Of a stretch of DNA of 9,813 nt, positions 1-8,221 are shown in pieces. The notes beneath the pieces were generated by a model. It made no database searches and had not been told where the DNA came from. It saw nothing but the letters and a program-made list of their open reading frames with translations. The DNA comes from Acidimicrobiia bacterium (GTDB lineage: Bacteria > Actinomycetota > Acidimicrobiia > Acidimicrobiales > Iamiaceae), in the NCBI GenBank assembly GCA_019247975.1, contig JAFBAD010000374.1, positions 1 through 9,813 of the forward strand, read 5' to 3'. A program made the position numbers and the translations under genes. Within the stretch, counting starts at the first letter, position 1, and each line of letters opens with the position of its first letter.

Positions 1-378
1 GTGGATGCCCAGCCAGATGGCCACCGCGGCGGTGATGGTCGCTTCCTCGACGTCGATCCCCTTGGCGAGGTGCAGGAGCGACGACAGCGAGAGCACCGCG
101 ACGACGGCGATCCACGCGAGCCGGCCCCCGCGCCGCAGGCTGCGGGCGACCAGCATGAGCCCGAGGCAGGCGAACACGAGCGTCGCCGACGCAGCCTGCG
201 CCAGCTGCGACGGCAGTACGTCGTCGAGCAGCTCGAGCCGTCCTGCGAGCGGCGGCGTGACCGCTGAGAGGACGCCGAGGAACGCGACGGCGAAGACCAG
301 TCCGGCCGCGATCCGGCGTCGGTTGTCCCGTCGAGATCGCGCCACGAGGTCGGGGTGCAGGCCCGTCGGCACCGGCAC
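1..378 (-). CDS. Partial membrane protein, likely N-terminus of an MprF/LysX-type (DUF2156) lysyl-phosphatidylglycerol synthase-like protein
   Basis: The minus-strand frame is open from a GTG at 378-376 to the window edge, giving 126 residues with the C-terminal part missing. It reads as a membrane protein. A first hydrophobic segment lies at about residues 24-40, followed by an amphipathic stretch with LELLDDVLPSQLAQAAS, then two hydrophobic segments at about 68-84 and 92-106. The pattern 'LPxxLAxxA...LxLMLVARSLRRGxRLAW...LHLAKGIDVEEA' resembles, from memory of the family, the membrane segment before the catalytic domain of actinobacterial phosphatidylglycerol lysyltransferase-like proteins. 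Those transfer an aminoacyl group to phosphatidylglycerol or flip the product. The catalytic domain is outside the window, so enzyme activity cannot be judged. No other start codon lies between the upstream stop and 378. The nearest purine-rich motif (414-420) is about 36 bases away, so the start is not well supported. The gene lies 46 bases after the previous minus-strand gene. Confidence 0.6.
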   Translation of the reverse strand, partial: MPVPTGLHPDLVARSRRDNRRRIAAGLVFAVAFLGVLSAVTPPLAGRLELLDDVLPSQLAQAASATLVFACLGLMLVARSLRRGGRLAWIAVVAVLSLSSLLHLAKGIDVEEATITAAVAIWLGIH

Positions 379-424
379 TGTGTAGTGCCCGCGAGCGCCA
401 GGTTCGGCGCGCCCCCCTCCAGGG

Positions 425-1927
425 TCAGCAGTTCACACGGTTCCCGCGGGGGTCGACGAAGCGCAGCGACACGCCCCACCCGCCGGGCGTCCAGGTCTCC
501 ACCCAGGTGCCGGCGACCTCGTCCACGTCGTGCCAGACGCCGTCTCGTTGCGCCTGGATCTGCAGGTCGTCCCGGTAGGTCACGCCGGCGGCCCACCCCT
601 CGCCGGCCGTCAGCGAAGCGGTGACGCGCGCGCAGACGCCGACCGGCGCATCGTCGTTGCCCCCGATCTCGTCGCCCGACCACCCGGACGTGAGGTGTTG
701 GAACCGGTAGACGGACTGCGACGCGTGGCGGTGACGCCGGCCGGTGGCGATCACGTACCACCGCCCGTCGCGCTCGAAGCGAGACCGCTCCCGATCACCG
801 TCGACGAGGGTCGCGCCGATCGCGGTGTCGAGATCCTCGCTCACCTCGTCGCCGACGTCGTGACGCAGGACGCGCGTGTTGCGATGCGGCTGAAGCGAAC
901 GCGCGACGCGCGCGACGAGGTCCCGGGACGTACCGCTCACCGCGACGGTCGTACCCGCCCGGGTCGCGAGGGCGTACGCACCGTCACCACCCTGGTCCGC
1001 CGGGTCGGGCCGGCCCCACACGAACCCGTCGGCGCCGTCGACCGCCTCGTCGGTGGCCCGCACCTGCGGCTCGCAGTCGCGGGTCTCCGACACGCTCGCG
1101 TCGATCGCGAGCGTGAGCTCCACGCCGACGCACGGGTCACCCGCCTTCACGCGGGGTCCGGCGCGGGTCACGACCACACCGGAGTCGACGGACGGCACCC
1201 ACACCTGCTCGAGCGGCAGCGCGACGCGGCGGGCGTCGAGGTAGGCCCAGACCCGGTGCGGGTCGCGCTCGACGCCCAGGCGCGCACCGGTGCCGAGCGC
1301 CTGCAGCGTGCCGGCCGGCGCGGTCGAGGAGTAGGGCTGATCGCTCGCGGTCGGCTGCACCATCGGGTGGTCGATCCTTCCGACCGGCACGTCCGCGTAC
1401 GTCACGCTCAGGTCACAACCGCCCGACGCGCTGTCCTGGCCCGGGTCGGCCGCCAGGCGGTCCTCCTCGTCGCCCCGCGCGTCGGGCCACACCGGGGTGC
1501 GGTCGAGCGGCAGCGAGAAGCGCCCCGAGCGCTCGACCGTCGCCTTGACCCCGAGGCCGTCGCCCATGTCCCCCCGGTACCAACTGGCGCCGAGCACGAC
1601 ATGGGCTCGTTCCGATCCCGCCGGAAGGCTGGCCACGCCCGAGAACACCCACCGGCCGGGCGCCCGCAGCTCGCAGCGGGCGAGGTCGAGGACGAGGCCG
1701 CCGGCTCGCGCCCCGAGGACCCGCTCGAGGTCACCGACGTCGCGAGGGTCCTTCAGTACCTCGACGTGGGAGAGCACGCCGGTGTCGACGGCCGGGAGGC
1801 CCGCTCCCTCCGGCTTCGACGATCCACCGTCGCCGCGGGCGACCAGCACGCCGGCGACGGTCGCTCCCACGAGCACGACGACCACCGCAGCACCGGCCAC
1901 CCACGTCGCCCTGCGCCTCCTCGCCAT
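425..1927 (-). CDS. Hypothetical membrane-anchored extracytoplasmic protein, 500 residues
   Basis: I do not recognise this family. The start is well supported: an ATG at 1927-1925 has GGAGG (1939-1935) seven bases upstream. The protein begins with a basic stretch (MARRRR) and one strongly hydrophobic segment at about residues 9-30. There is no lipobox cysteine, so it looks like an N-terminal anchor or uncleaved signal, with about 470 residues outside the membrane. The exported part is rich in V, G, D and aromatics, suggesting mostly beta structure. It has six cysteines (85, 171, 266, 285, 432, 500), the last being the C-terminal residue; an even number fits disulfides outside the cell, but pairing is inference. 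A segment near 85-120 (C-x6-GRWVFSG...) resembles beta-sandwich folds common in actinobacterial exported proteins. The segment near 320-346 ('TTVAVSGTSRDLVARVARSL') could be a small alpha/beta unit. No catalytic motif was seen. It lies 69 bases after gpmA and probably shares its transcript. Confidence 0.82.
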   Translation of the reverse strand: MARRRRATWVAGAAVVVVLVGATVAGVLVARGDGGSSKPEGAGLPAVDTGVLSHVEVLKDPRDVGDLERVLGARAGGLVLDLARCELRAPGRWVFSGVASLPAGSERAHVVLGASWYRGDMGDGLGVKATVERSGRFSLPLDRTPVWPDARGDEEDRLAADPGQDSASGGCDLSVTYADVPVGRIDHPMVQPTASDQPYSSTAPAGTLQALGTGARLGVERDPHRVWAYLDARRVALPLEQVWVPSVDSGVVVTRAGPRVKAGDPCVGVELTLAIDASVSETRDCEPQVRATDEAVDGADGFVWGRPDPADQGGDGAYALATRAGTTVAVSGTSRDLVARVARSLQPHRNTRVLRHDVGDEVSEDLDTAIGATLVDGDRERSRFERDGRWYVIATGRRHRHASQSVYRFQHLTSGWSGDEIGGNDDAPVGVCARVTASLTAGEGWAAGVTYRDDLQIQAQRDGVWHDVDEVAGTWVETWTPGGWGVSLRFVDPRGNRVNC

Positions 1928-1996
1928 GTGCTCCCCTCCGCGTCGGTCGCCGTATGGACGCTGCGCCCGTCGTCCCGGTTCCCGGCCCGGCGACCC

Positions 1997-2012
1997 TCAG
2001 GCCTTGGCCTGA
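1997..2012 (-). repeat. Short palindrome across the gpmA stop codon
   Basis: TCAGGCC and its exact reverse complement GGCCTGA are separated by two bases. In the minus-strand transcript this folds as a 6-bp stem with a CAAG tetraloop and includes the stop codon. No T-run follows it on the minus strand, so it does not look like an intrinsic terminator. It may be only a by-product of the last codons (CAG GCC AAG GCC TGA). Confidence 0.4.
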
Positions 2013-2755
2013 TCGGCGACCTTCTGCGCGGCAGCGGCGATCTCGGCCGGGTCGCCGAGCGCGCGCTCGAGCGGCGGCATCTGCTCCTTCGGGGCGAAGA
2101 AGTCGTCGAGCTCGTACACGTAGGGCACACCCGTGACGATGTTCAGGCCGGCGATGTCGTCGTCGGAGATCCCGTCGAGGTGCTTGATCAGGGCCCGGAG
2201 GCTGTTGCCGTGCGCGGCGACCAGCACCACGCGACCGGCCGCAAGGTCCGGGACGATGCCGTCGAACCAGTAGGGCAGCATCCGCTGCACCACGTCTGCG
2301 AGGCACTCGGATGCCGGGAGCACGTCGGGGGCCAGGCCCGCGTACCGGCGGTCGCTGTTCGGGTCGAACGGGTTGTCCGGCTCGATGGGCGGCGGCGGCA
2401 CGTCGTAGCTGCGCCGCCACGCGAAGAACTGCTCCTCGCCGAACTTCTCGAGCGTCTCGGCCTTGTTCCTGCCCGTGAGGTCGCCGTAGTGGCGCTCGTT
2501 CAGCCGCCAGTGCCGGCGGACGGGGAGCCACGCGAGACCCATCTCGTCGAGCGCGAGGTTCGCGGTCCGGATCGCCCGTCGCTGCAGCGACGTGTGCACG
2601 ACGTCGGGCTGGATCTCCGCGTCGGCGAGCAGGTGACCGGCCTGGCGGGCCTGCTCCTCACCGACCTCGGACAGGTCGACGTCCCACCAACCCGTGAAGC
2701 GGTTCTCGGCGTTCCACGTGCTCTCACCGTGGCGCAGCAGGACGAGCGTCGGCAT
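1997..2755 (-). CDS. gpmA: 2,3-bisphosphoglycerate-dependent phosphoglycerate mutase
   Basis: This cytoplasmic glycolytic enzyme interconverts 3- and 2-phosphoglycerate through a phosphohistidine. The 252 residues match the usual length of about 250. The active site is complete when aligned to the E. coli enzyme (H11, R62, E89, H184): the phospho-acceptor H9 in RHGES, R60 in LQRR, the acid E87 in LNERHYG, and H182 in AAHGNS. The family motif NRFTGWWDVDLSEVGEEQA (about 18-36) and the PPPPIEPDNPF loop (119-130) separate it from short phosphatase-type histidine phosphatases. The ATG at 2755-2753 puts the RHG motif at the expected position. No Shine-Dalgarno is visible before it; the upstream transcript even contains CCUCC, so initiation may depend on coupling to the gene ending 17 bases before it. 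It follows the cyclopropane synthase-like gene, and the pairing suggests transcript sharing rather than a common pathway. A 7-base palindrome spans the stop codon. Confidence 0.95.
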   Translation of the reverse strand: MPTLVLLRHGESTWNAENRFTGWWDVDLSEVGEEQARQAGHLLADAEIQPDVVHTSLQRRAIRTANLALDEMGLAWLPVRRHWRLNERHYGDLTGRNKAETLEKFGEEQFFAWRRSYDVPPPPIEPDNPFDPNSDRRYAGLAPDVLPASECLADVVQRMLPYWFDGIVPDLAAGRVVLVAAHGNSLRALIKHLDGISDDDIAGLNIVTGVPYVYELDDFFAPKEQMPPLERALGDPAEIAAAAQKVADQAKA

Positions 2756-2772
2756 GCGCCCGGAGGTTAGAG

Positions 2773-4119
2773 CTACAACCCCAGGAGCTCGCGACGCGTG
2801 GCGGGCATGTCGGACCGGCCGTCGGGGTGGGCGCGCACGCCGAGGACCTGGTGGATCGAGGTCCGACCCTGCTCGAAGTTGACCGCCGACGCAGCCATGT
2901 AGAGCAGCCAGACGCGCGTCCGGCCCTCGCCTACGAGGCGCACCGCTTCGTCCCAGTTGGCCTCGAGGTTGGTCACCCAGGCCCGGAGGGTCAGGGCGTA
3001 GTGCTCGCGGAGCGACTCGACGTCGCGCACCTCGAAGCCGGCGGCCTGCATCGCGGAGACCGTCTTGCCGACCTCCATGAGCTCACCGTCGGGGAACACG
3101 TACCGGCCGATGAAGGATCTGTCGCTGATCGCGGACGGGCCGGGCGGCCGCGAGATCGCGTGGTTCAGCAGGCGGCCACCGGGCCGCACGAGCGCGTAGA
3201 CGTCGTCCATGTACTCCGCGGTGCGGGCCTCGCCGACGTGCTCGAACATCCCGATGCTGCTCACGACGTCGAACGGCCCGTCGTGGATGTCGCGGTAGTC
3301 CTGCTGGCGGAACTCGATGCGACCGGACAGCCCGGCGGCCGCGGCGCGCTCGGTGGCGAGCTGGCGCTGCTCCTTCGAGAGCGTGATCCCGACGACCTGG
3401 GCGCCGTGGTGCTCCGCCGCGTGGAGGGCCATGCCGCCCCAGCCGCAGCCGATGTCGAGCAGCCGCATGCCGGGGCGCACACCGAGCTTCGTGCAGACGA
3501 GCTCGTACTTGGCCGCCTGAGCCTCCTCGAGCGTGGAGTGCGGTGTCGGCCAGTGGGCGCAGGAGTAGGTGAGGCTCGGACCGAGCACCAGCCGGTAGAA
3601 GTCGTTGCCGACGTCGTAGTGGTGGGCGATCGCGGCACGGTCGCGGGCGGGCGAGTGGCGGCGGCCCTTCAGGCGGGCCTCCTCCCGGGGCGGGGGCAGC
3701 GGCCGCCCGACGGCACCGAGGCTGCGGGCCGCTCGGAACAGCTCGGGGATGTCCTTGAGCCCCAGGCCGACCTCGACGTGCTCGAGCGGGTCGGCCATGG
3801 CGTCGCGCACCTGGAGGAGGTCGAAGACGTCGCCCTCGAGGTGGAGGTCGCCGGCCACGTAGGCCCGCACCAGACCGAGCTCGCCGGGCGCCCACAGCAT
3901 CCGCCGGAGGGCGTCGGGCGAGTCGACCACGACGGTGGTCGGGCTCGAGGGCGGTCCCACGACCGAGCTGTCCCATGCCCTGACCTGGACCGGGAGCCGG
4001 GGACCGAGCAGGCGCCGCAGGATCGGCTGGAGGGTCTCGGCGACCGACCCGGGCGGCGCAGCGACCGTCGGCCCGGCCTCTGTTGCGCTCGTGGCGTCGT
4101 GCGGAAGCGTCGTGCTCAT
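2773..4119 (-). CDS. Cyclopropane-fatty-acyl-phospholipid synthase family methyltransferase
   Basis: The family transfers a methylene (or methyl) group from S-adenosylmethionine onto the double bond of unsaturated acyl chains in membrane phospholipids. At 448 residues the protein is somewhat longer than E. coli Cfa. An N-terminal non-catalytic domain (about 28-130) contains WAPGELGLVRAYVAGDLHLEGD. The linker is followed by HHYDVGNDFY (166-175), then YSCAHW (185-190), the SAM-binding motif I LLDIGCGWGG (220-229), MFEHVG (291-296), FIGRYVFPDGEL (336-347) and REHYALTLRAW (371-381). The E. coli bicarbonate ligands C139, E239, H266, I268 and Y317 appear to correspond to C187, E293, H320, I322 and Y374, so the active site looks intact. 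The ATG at 4119-4117 has GGGAGG (4134-4129) nine bases upstream. Related enzymes make 10-methyl or mycolate cyclopropane products, so the exact product is uncertain and no symbol is given. The gene is divergent from dnaK and heads the leftward unit. Confidence 0.9.
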   Translation of the reverse strand: MSTTLPHDATSATEAGPTVAAPPGSVAETLQPILRRLLGPRLPVQVRAWDSSVVGPPSSPTTVVVDSPDALRRMLWAPGELGLVRAYVAGDLHLEGDVFDLLQVRDAMADPLEHVEVGLGLKDIPELFRAARSLGAVGRPLPPPREEARLKGRRHSPARDRAAIAHHYDVGNDFYRLVLGPSLTYSCAHWPTPHSTLEEAQAAKYELVCTKLGVRPGMRLLDIGCGWGGMALHAAEHHGAQVVGITLSKEQRQLATERAAAAGLSGRIEFRQQDYRDIHDGPFDVVSSIGMFEHVGEARTAEYMDDVYALVRPGGRLLNHAISRPPGPSAISDRSFIGRYVFPDGELMEVGKTVSAMQAAGFEVRDVESLREHYALTLRAWVTNLEANWDEAVRLVGEGRTRVWLLYMAASAVNFEQGRTSIHQVLGVRAHPDGRSDMPATRRELLGL

Positions 4120-4145
4120 GGCTGCGTACCTCCCGGTGCCCTTCG

Positions 4146-4174
4146 GATCTACTGCCTCACCTGCTCGGCTTCAA
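4146..4174 (-). promoter_or_regulatory. Candidate promoter for the cyclopropane synthase-like gene
   Basis: Reading the minus strand, a TTGAAG box (4174-4169) is followed after 17 bases by TAGATC (4151-4146). Transcription would begin near 4139 and give a leader of about 20 bases that includes the GGGAGG ribosome-binding site. The -10 box is a poor match to TATAAT (three of six), so this is a weak prediction from position and spacing. Confidence 0.3.
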
Positions 4175-4206
4175 CCGTTCTTCCGGCGATCTTCCGCGTG
4201 CACGAG

Positions 4207-4227
4207 GTTGATAATCCCACACTCAAG
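4207..4227 (+). promoter_or_regulatory. HAIR-like HspR operator upstream of dnaK
   Basis: GTTGATA, a 7-base spacer and ACTCAAG match the layout of HAIR (CTTGAGT-N7-ACTCAAG), the operator bound by HspR in Streptomyces and relatives. The right half-site is identical to the consensus and the left matches in four of seven positions, keeping the TTGA core. TTGA and TCAA are 11 bases apart, as in the consensus. The site overlaps the -35 box and spacer of the predicted dnaK promoter, so binding would block RNA polymerase. The hspR gene is in the same operon, which implies autoregulation. Confidence 0.8.
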
Positions 4228-4236
4228 TTTTACGAT
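4208..4236 (+). promoter_or_regulatory. Predicted housekeeping-type promoter of the dnaK operon
   Basis: TTGATA (4208-4213) and TACGAT (4231-4236) are separated by exactly 17 bases. Both are good matches to sigma-70-type boxes, and they lie in the most AT-rich part of the intergenic region. Transcription should start near 4243, giving a leader of about 35 bases with GGAGG (4265-4269) eight bases before the dnaK ATG. A normal promoter covered by a repressor site is the expected design for HspR control, as opposed to a dedicated heat-shock sigma factor. Confidence 0.6.
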
Positions 4237-4257
4237 GGCCTCCAACACACAGACATC

Positions 4258-4269
4258 CCTCCCTGGAGG
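4258..4269 (+). promoter_or_regulatory. dnaK Shine-Dalgarno with possible self-pairing
   Basis: The dnaK ribosome-binding site GGAGG (4265-4269) is directly preceded by its complement CCTCC (4258-4262). A 4-bp stem CCTC/GAGG with a 4-base loop could form and mask it. A second, longer option pairs GCCTCCA (4238-4244) with TGGAGGC (4264-4270), but the predicted transcription start would remove most of that left arm. The motif sequence is certain; a regulatory effect is inference. Confidence 0.4.
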
Positions 4270-4277
4270 CAGTTCCC

Positions 4278-6127
<1,850 letters not shown>

Positions 6128-6131
<4 letters not shown>

Positions 6132-6670
6132 CCCCCGACGACACCGAAGGCACGGTGGAGGAGCAGCACGCTCCTCCACCGGAGCCGGCGGACGGCCCCC
6201 AGGCCGAGGGCGACCAGCCGCTCGAGCTGTCCCACGAGGCGGTCATCGCCGACCTCGAGCGGGTCACCGGCGAGCGCGACCAGTTCCTCGACCAGCTGCG
6301 CCGCACCCAGGCCGACTTCGAGAACTACCGCAAGCGCATGATGAAGCAGCAGGCCGACCTCGCCGAGGGCGCGGCCACGCGCCTCGTCGAGGATCTGCTG
6401 CCGGTGCTCGACGCGTGCGACAGCGCGATGTTCCACGGTGCCGCAGATGTGGAGCCCGTGTTCGCGGCGCTGCTCGGCACGCTGGAGAAGGCCGGTCTCG
6501 AGCGCTTCGATCCGGGCGGCGAGCCGTTCGATCCGAACCGGCACGAGGCGGTGATGCACGAACCGGCCGTCGAGGGCGACGACGGTCCGGTCGTGGTCGA
6601 CGTCCTGCGCCGCGGGTACGCCTGGAAGGGGCGGGTCCTGCGGGCCGCCATGGTCAAGGTCAGGGGCTGA
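6128..6670 (+). CDS. grpE: Nucleotide exchange factor GrpE
   Basis: GrpE releases ADP from DnaK and so resets its peptide-binding cycle; it works as a dimer. The 180 residues begin with a disordered acidic, proline-rich tail (1-32). A long helix follows (about 34-90) containing ADFENYRKR (62-70). The C-terminal beta domain that contacts DnaK carries the family signature FDPNRHEAVMHEP...VVDVLRRGYAWKGRVLRAAMVKV (134-178). The GTG start at 6128 overlaps the dnaK stop by four bases (GTGA) and has only a weak purine stretch upstream, so translation is probably coupled to dnaK. It is followed after four bases by dnaJ. A perfect 12-bp inverted repeat lies within codons 9-18 of the tail, where the protein sequence is poorly constrained. 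Confidence 0.97.
6153..6181 (+). repeat. Perfect 12-bp hairpin in the early grpE coding sequence
   Basis: The arm CGGTGGAGGAGC (6153-6164) and its exact reverse complement (6170-6181) flank a 5-base loop (AGCAC). Nine of twelve pairs are G-C. The hairpin starts 26 bases into grpE. The right arm is coded by GCT CCT CCA CCG, of which the first three are unusual choices in a gene that otherwise ends most codons in G or C. That makes a pure codon-bias origin less likely. Its role is unknown. Confidence 0.7.
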
Positions 6671-6674
6671 GCCC

Positions 6675-7817
6675 GTGGCCGAACAGGAGTGGTTCGAGAA
6701 GGACTACTACAAGGTCCTCGGCGTCTCCGAGGACGCCGATCAGAAGGCGATCACCAAGGCCTACCGGAAGCTCGCACGGGAGAACCACCCCGATGCGAAG
6801 CCCGGTGACAAGGCCGCGGAGGACCGCTTCAAGGAGATCTCGGCCGCCTACGACGTGGTCGGCGACGCCGAGAAGCGCAAGGAGTACGACGAGGTCCGCC
6901 GCATGGGCCCGATGGGCGGCATGTTCGGCGGCGGTGGAGGCGCGCCCGGGGCCGGCTACGGCGCACCGGGGGGCTTCACCTTCACCACCGAGGACTTCGG
7001 CGGAGGCCTGGGCGACATCCTCGGCGGCCTGTTCGGTCGCGGCCGGGGCGGCCCGAGCCGAGGCACCGGGCCGCAGCGCGGTCAGGACCTCGAGACCGAG
7101 CTGCACCTCTCGTTCACCGATGCGGTCGAGGGGATCACCACCACCGTCCACCTGACGTCCGACGCGACGTGCTCCACCTGCCACGGCAGCGGTGCGCGCC
7201 CCGGCACCTCGCCGATCGTGTGCCCGCAGTGCGCAGGACGCGGCGTGATCGAGGACAACCAGGGCATGTTCTCGTTCAGCTCACCGTGCCCCCGCTGCGG
7301 CGGCCACGGGATGATCGTCGAGGATCCGTGCCCGACGTGTGCGGGGTCAGGCGTCGAGCGGCGTCCACGCGAGGTCAAGGTGCGCATCCCCGCCGGGGTC
7401 ACCGACGGCAAGCGCATCCGCCTCAAGGGCCGCGGTGGCCCGGGCCGCAACGGCGGGCCCCCGGGTGACCTCTACGTCATCTGCCGGGTCGCGCCGCACC
7501 AGCTGTTCGGCGTCCGCGGGCGCGACCTCACGCTGACCGTGCCGGTCACGTTCCCGGAGGCCGCGCTCGGTGCCGACCTCACGGTCCCGACGGTCGACGG
7601 CGCCACGGTCAAGCTGCGCATGCCGCCCGGCACGCGCACCGGTCGCACCTTCCGCGTGAAGGGCCGTGGCGTGCCGTCCTCGAAGGGCGCGGGCGACCTG
7701 CTCGTCACCGTCGAGGTCTCCGTGCCCACGAACCTGTCGGCGGCGGAGCGCAAGGCGGTCGAGGCGCTGGCCGCGGCCACCGACGAGTCCCCTCGTGCCC
7801 ACCTGGGAGTGAGCTGA
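6675..7817 (+). CDS. dnaJ: Chaperone protein DnaJ (class A Hsp40)
   Basis: DnaJ delivers unfolded substrates to DnaK and stimulates its ATPase. The 380 residues show the full class A layout. A J domain (about 10-73) has the essential HPD at 38-40. A glycine-rich region (about 78-130) includes GDILGGLFG. A zinc-binding domain has four CxxCxGxG repeats: C166/C169, C183/C186, C205/C208 and C219/C222. Two C-terminal beta domains (about 232-350) include VRIPAGVTDGKRIRLKGRG and the later MPPGTRTGRTFRVKGRG repeat, followed by a dimerisation tail. The GTG start at 6675 lies four bases after the grpE stop, with AGGGG (6662-6666) eight bases upstream. It is followed by hspR after one base. No key residue is missing. 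Confidence 0.97.
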   Translation: MAEQEWFEKDYYKVLGVSEDADQKAITKAYRKLARENHPDAKPGDKAAEDRFKEISAAYDVVGDAEKRKEYDEVRRMGPMGGMFGGGGGAPGAGYGAPGGFTFTTEDFGGGLGDILGGLFGRGRGGPSRGTGPQRGQDLETELHLSFTDAVEGITTTVHLTSDATCSTCHGSGARPGTSPIVCPQCAGRGVIEDNQGMFSFSSPCPRCGGHGMIVEDPCPTCAGSGVERRPREVKVRIPAGVTDGKRIRLKGRGGPGRNGGPPGDLYVICRVAPHQLFGVRGRDLTLTVPVTFPEAALGADLTVPTVDGATVKLRMPPGTRTGRTFRVKGRGVPSSKGAGDLLVTVEVSVPTNLSAAERKAVEALAAATDESPRAHLGVS

Positions 7818-7818
7818 C

Positions 7819-8214
7819 ATGGCTGCACCCAAGCCACCGACCGCTACCACCGCGGTCTACGTGATCTCGGTGGCCGCCGAGCTGGCCGGCGTGCACCCCC
7901 AGACCCTGCGCATCTACGAGCGCAAGGGCCTGGTGGATCCGGCCCGCACGCGCGGCGGCAGCCGTCGCTACAGCGACGAGGACATCGCGCTCCTGCGCCG
8001 CATCCAGGAGCTCACCAACGAGGGCCTCAACCTGGCCGGCGTGCAGCGCGTGCTCGCGCTCGAGGCCGAGAACCGGCGCCTGCGCGAGCAGGTCGCGACA
8101 CTCCGCTCCGACGCCGAGGAAGCCGTCGCCGAGACCCACCGCCAGTACCGGCGCGACATCGTCCCGGTGCAGCAGGCGGTCGTCCTCTACCAGGGCCGCC
8201 GTCGCCGCCGGTGA
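7819..8214 (+). CDS. hspR: Heat shock repressor HspR (MerR family)
   Basis: HspR represses the dnaK operon and clpB by binding HAIR operators; in Streptomyces and Mycobacterium DnaK acts as co-repressor, linking repression to free chaperone. The 131 residues start with a short tail, then a MerR winged helix-turn-helix: YVISVAAELAGVHPQTLRIYERKGL (14-38) and the wing RTRGGSRRYS (43-52). A conserved NLAGVQRVLALEAENRRLREQV segment (71-92) begins the dimerisation coiled coil (to about 112). The tail VVLYQGRRRRR ends in five arginines. The ATG lies one base after the dnaJ stop, with GGGAG (7805-7809) nine bases upstream. It is the last gene of the dnaK operon, and HAIR-type sites lie upstream of both dnaK and clpB, so it should repress itself too. 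MerR proteins that sense metals use cysteines, and this protein has none. Confidence 0.95.
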   Translation: MAAPKPPTATTAVYVISVAAELAGVHPQTLRIYERKGLVDPARTRGGSRRYSDEDIALLRRIQELTNEGLNLAGVQRVLALEAENRRLREQVATLRSDAEEAVAETHRQYRRDIVPVQQAVVLYQGRRRRR

Positions 8215-8221
8215 GGAGCAA

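Noticed and set aside
379..424. The 46-base gap as a promoter or terminator before the MprF-like gene
   Set aside because: Only a 5-bp GC stem and an AscI-like GGCGCGCC are visible, with no T-run and no convincing -35/-10 pair.
530..2770. A 746-codon plus-strand open frame opposite the anchored protein and gpmA
   Set aside because: It lies antisense to two convincing genes, reads as arginine- and valine-rich low-information sequence with no recognisable domain, and is expected from third-position G/C bias.
4120..4277. CIRCE element (HrcA operator) upstream of dnaK
   Set aside because: No TTAGCACTC-type half-site is present; the only operator-like repeat has HAIR spacing.
6664..6674. GGGC-TGA-GCCC mini-hairpin at the grpE stop
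   Set aside because: Four base pairs in GC-rich DNA is within chance, and a 4-base gap to dnaJ leaves no room for a terminator.
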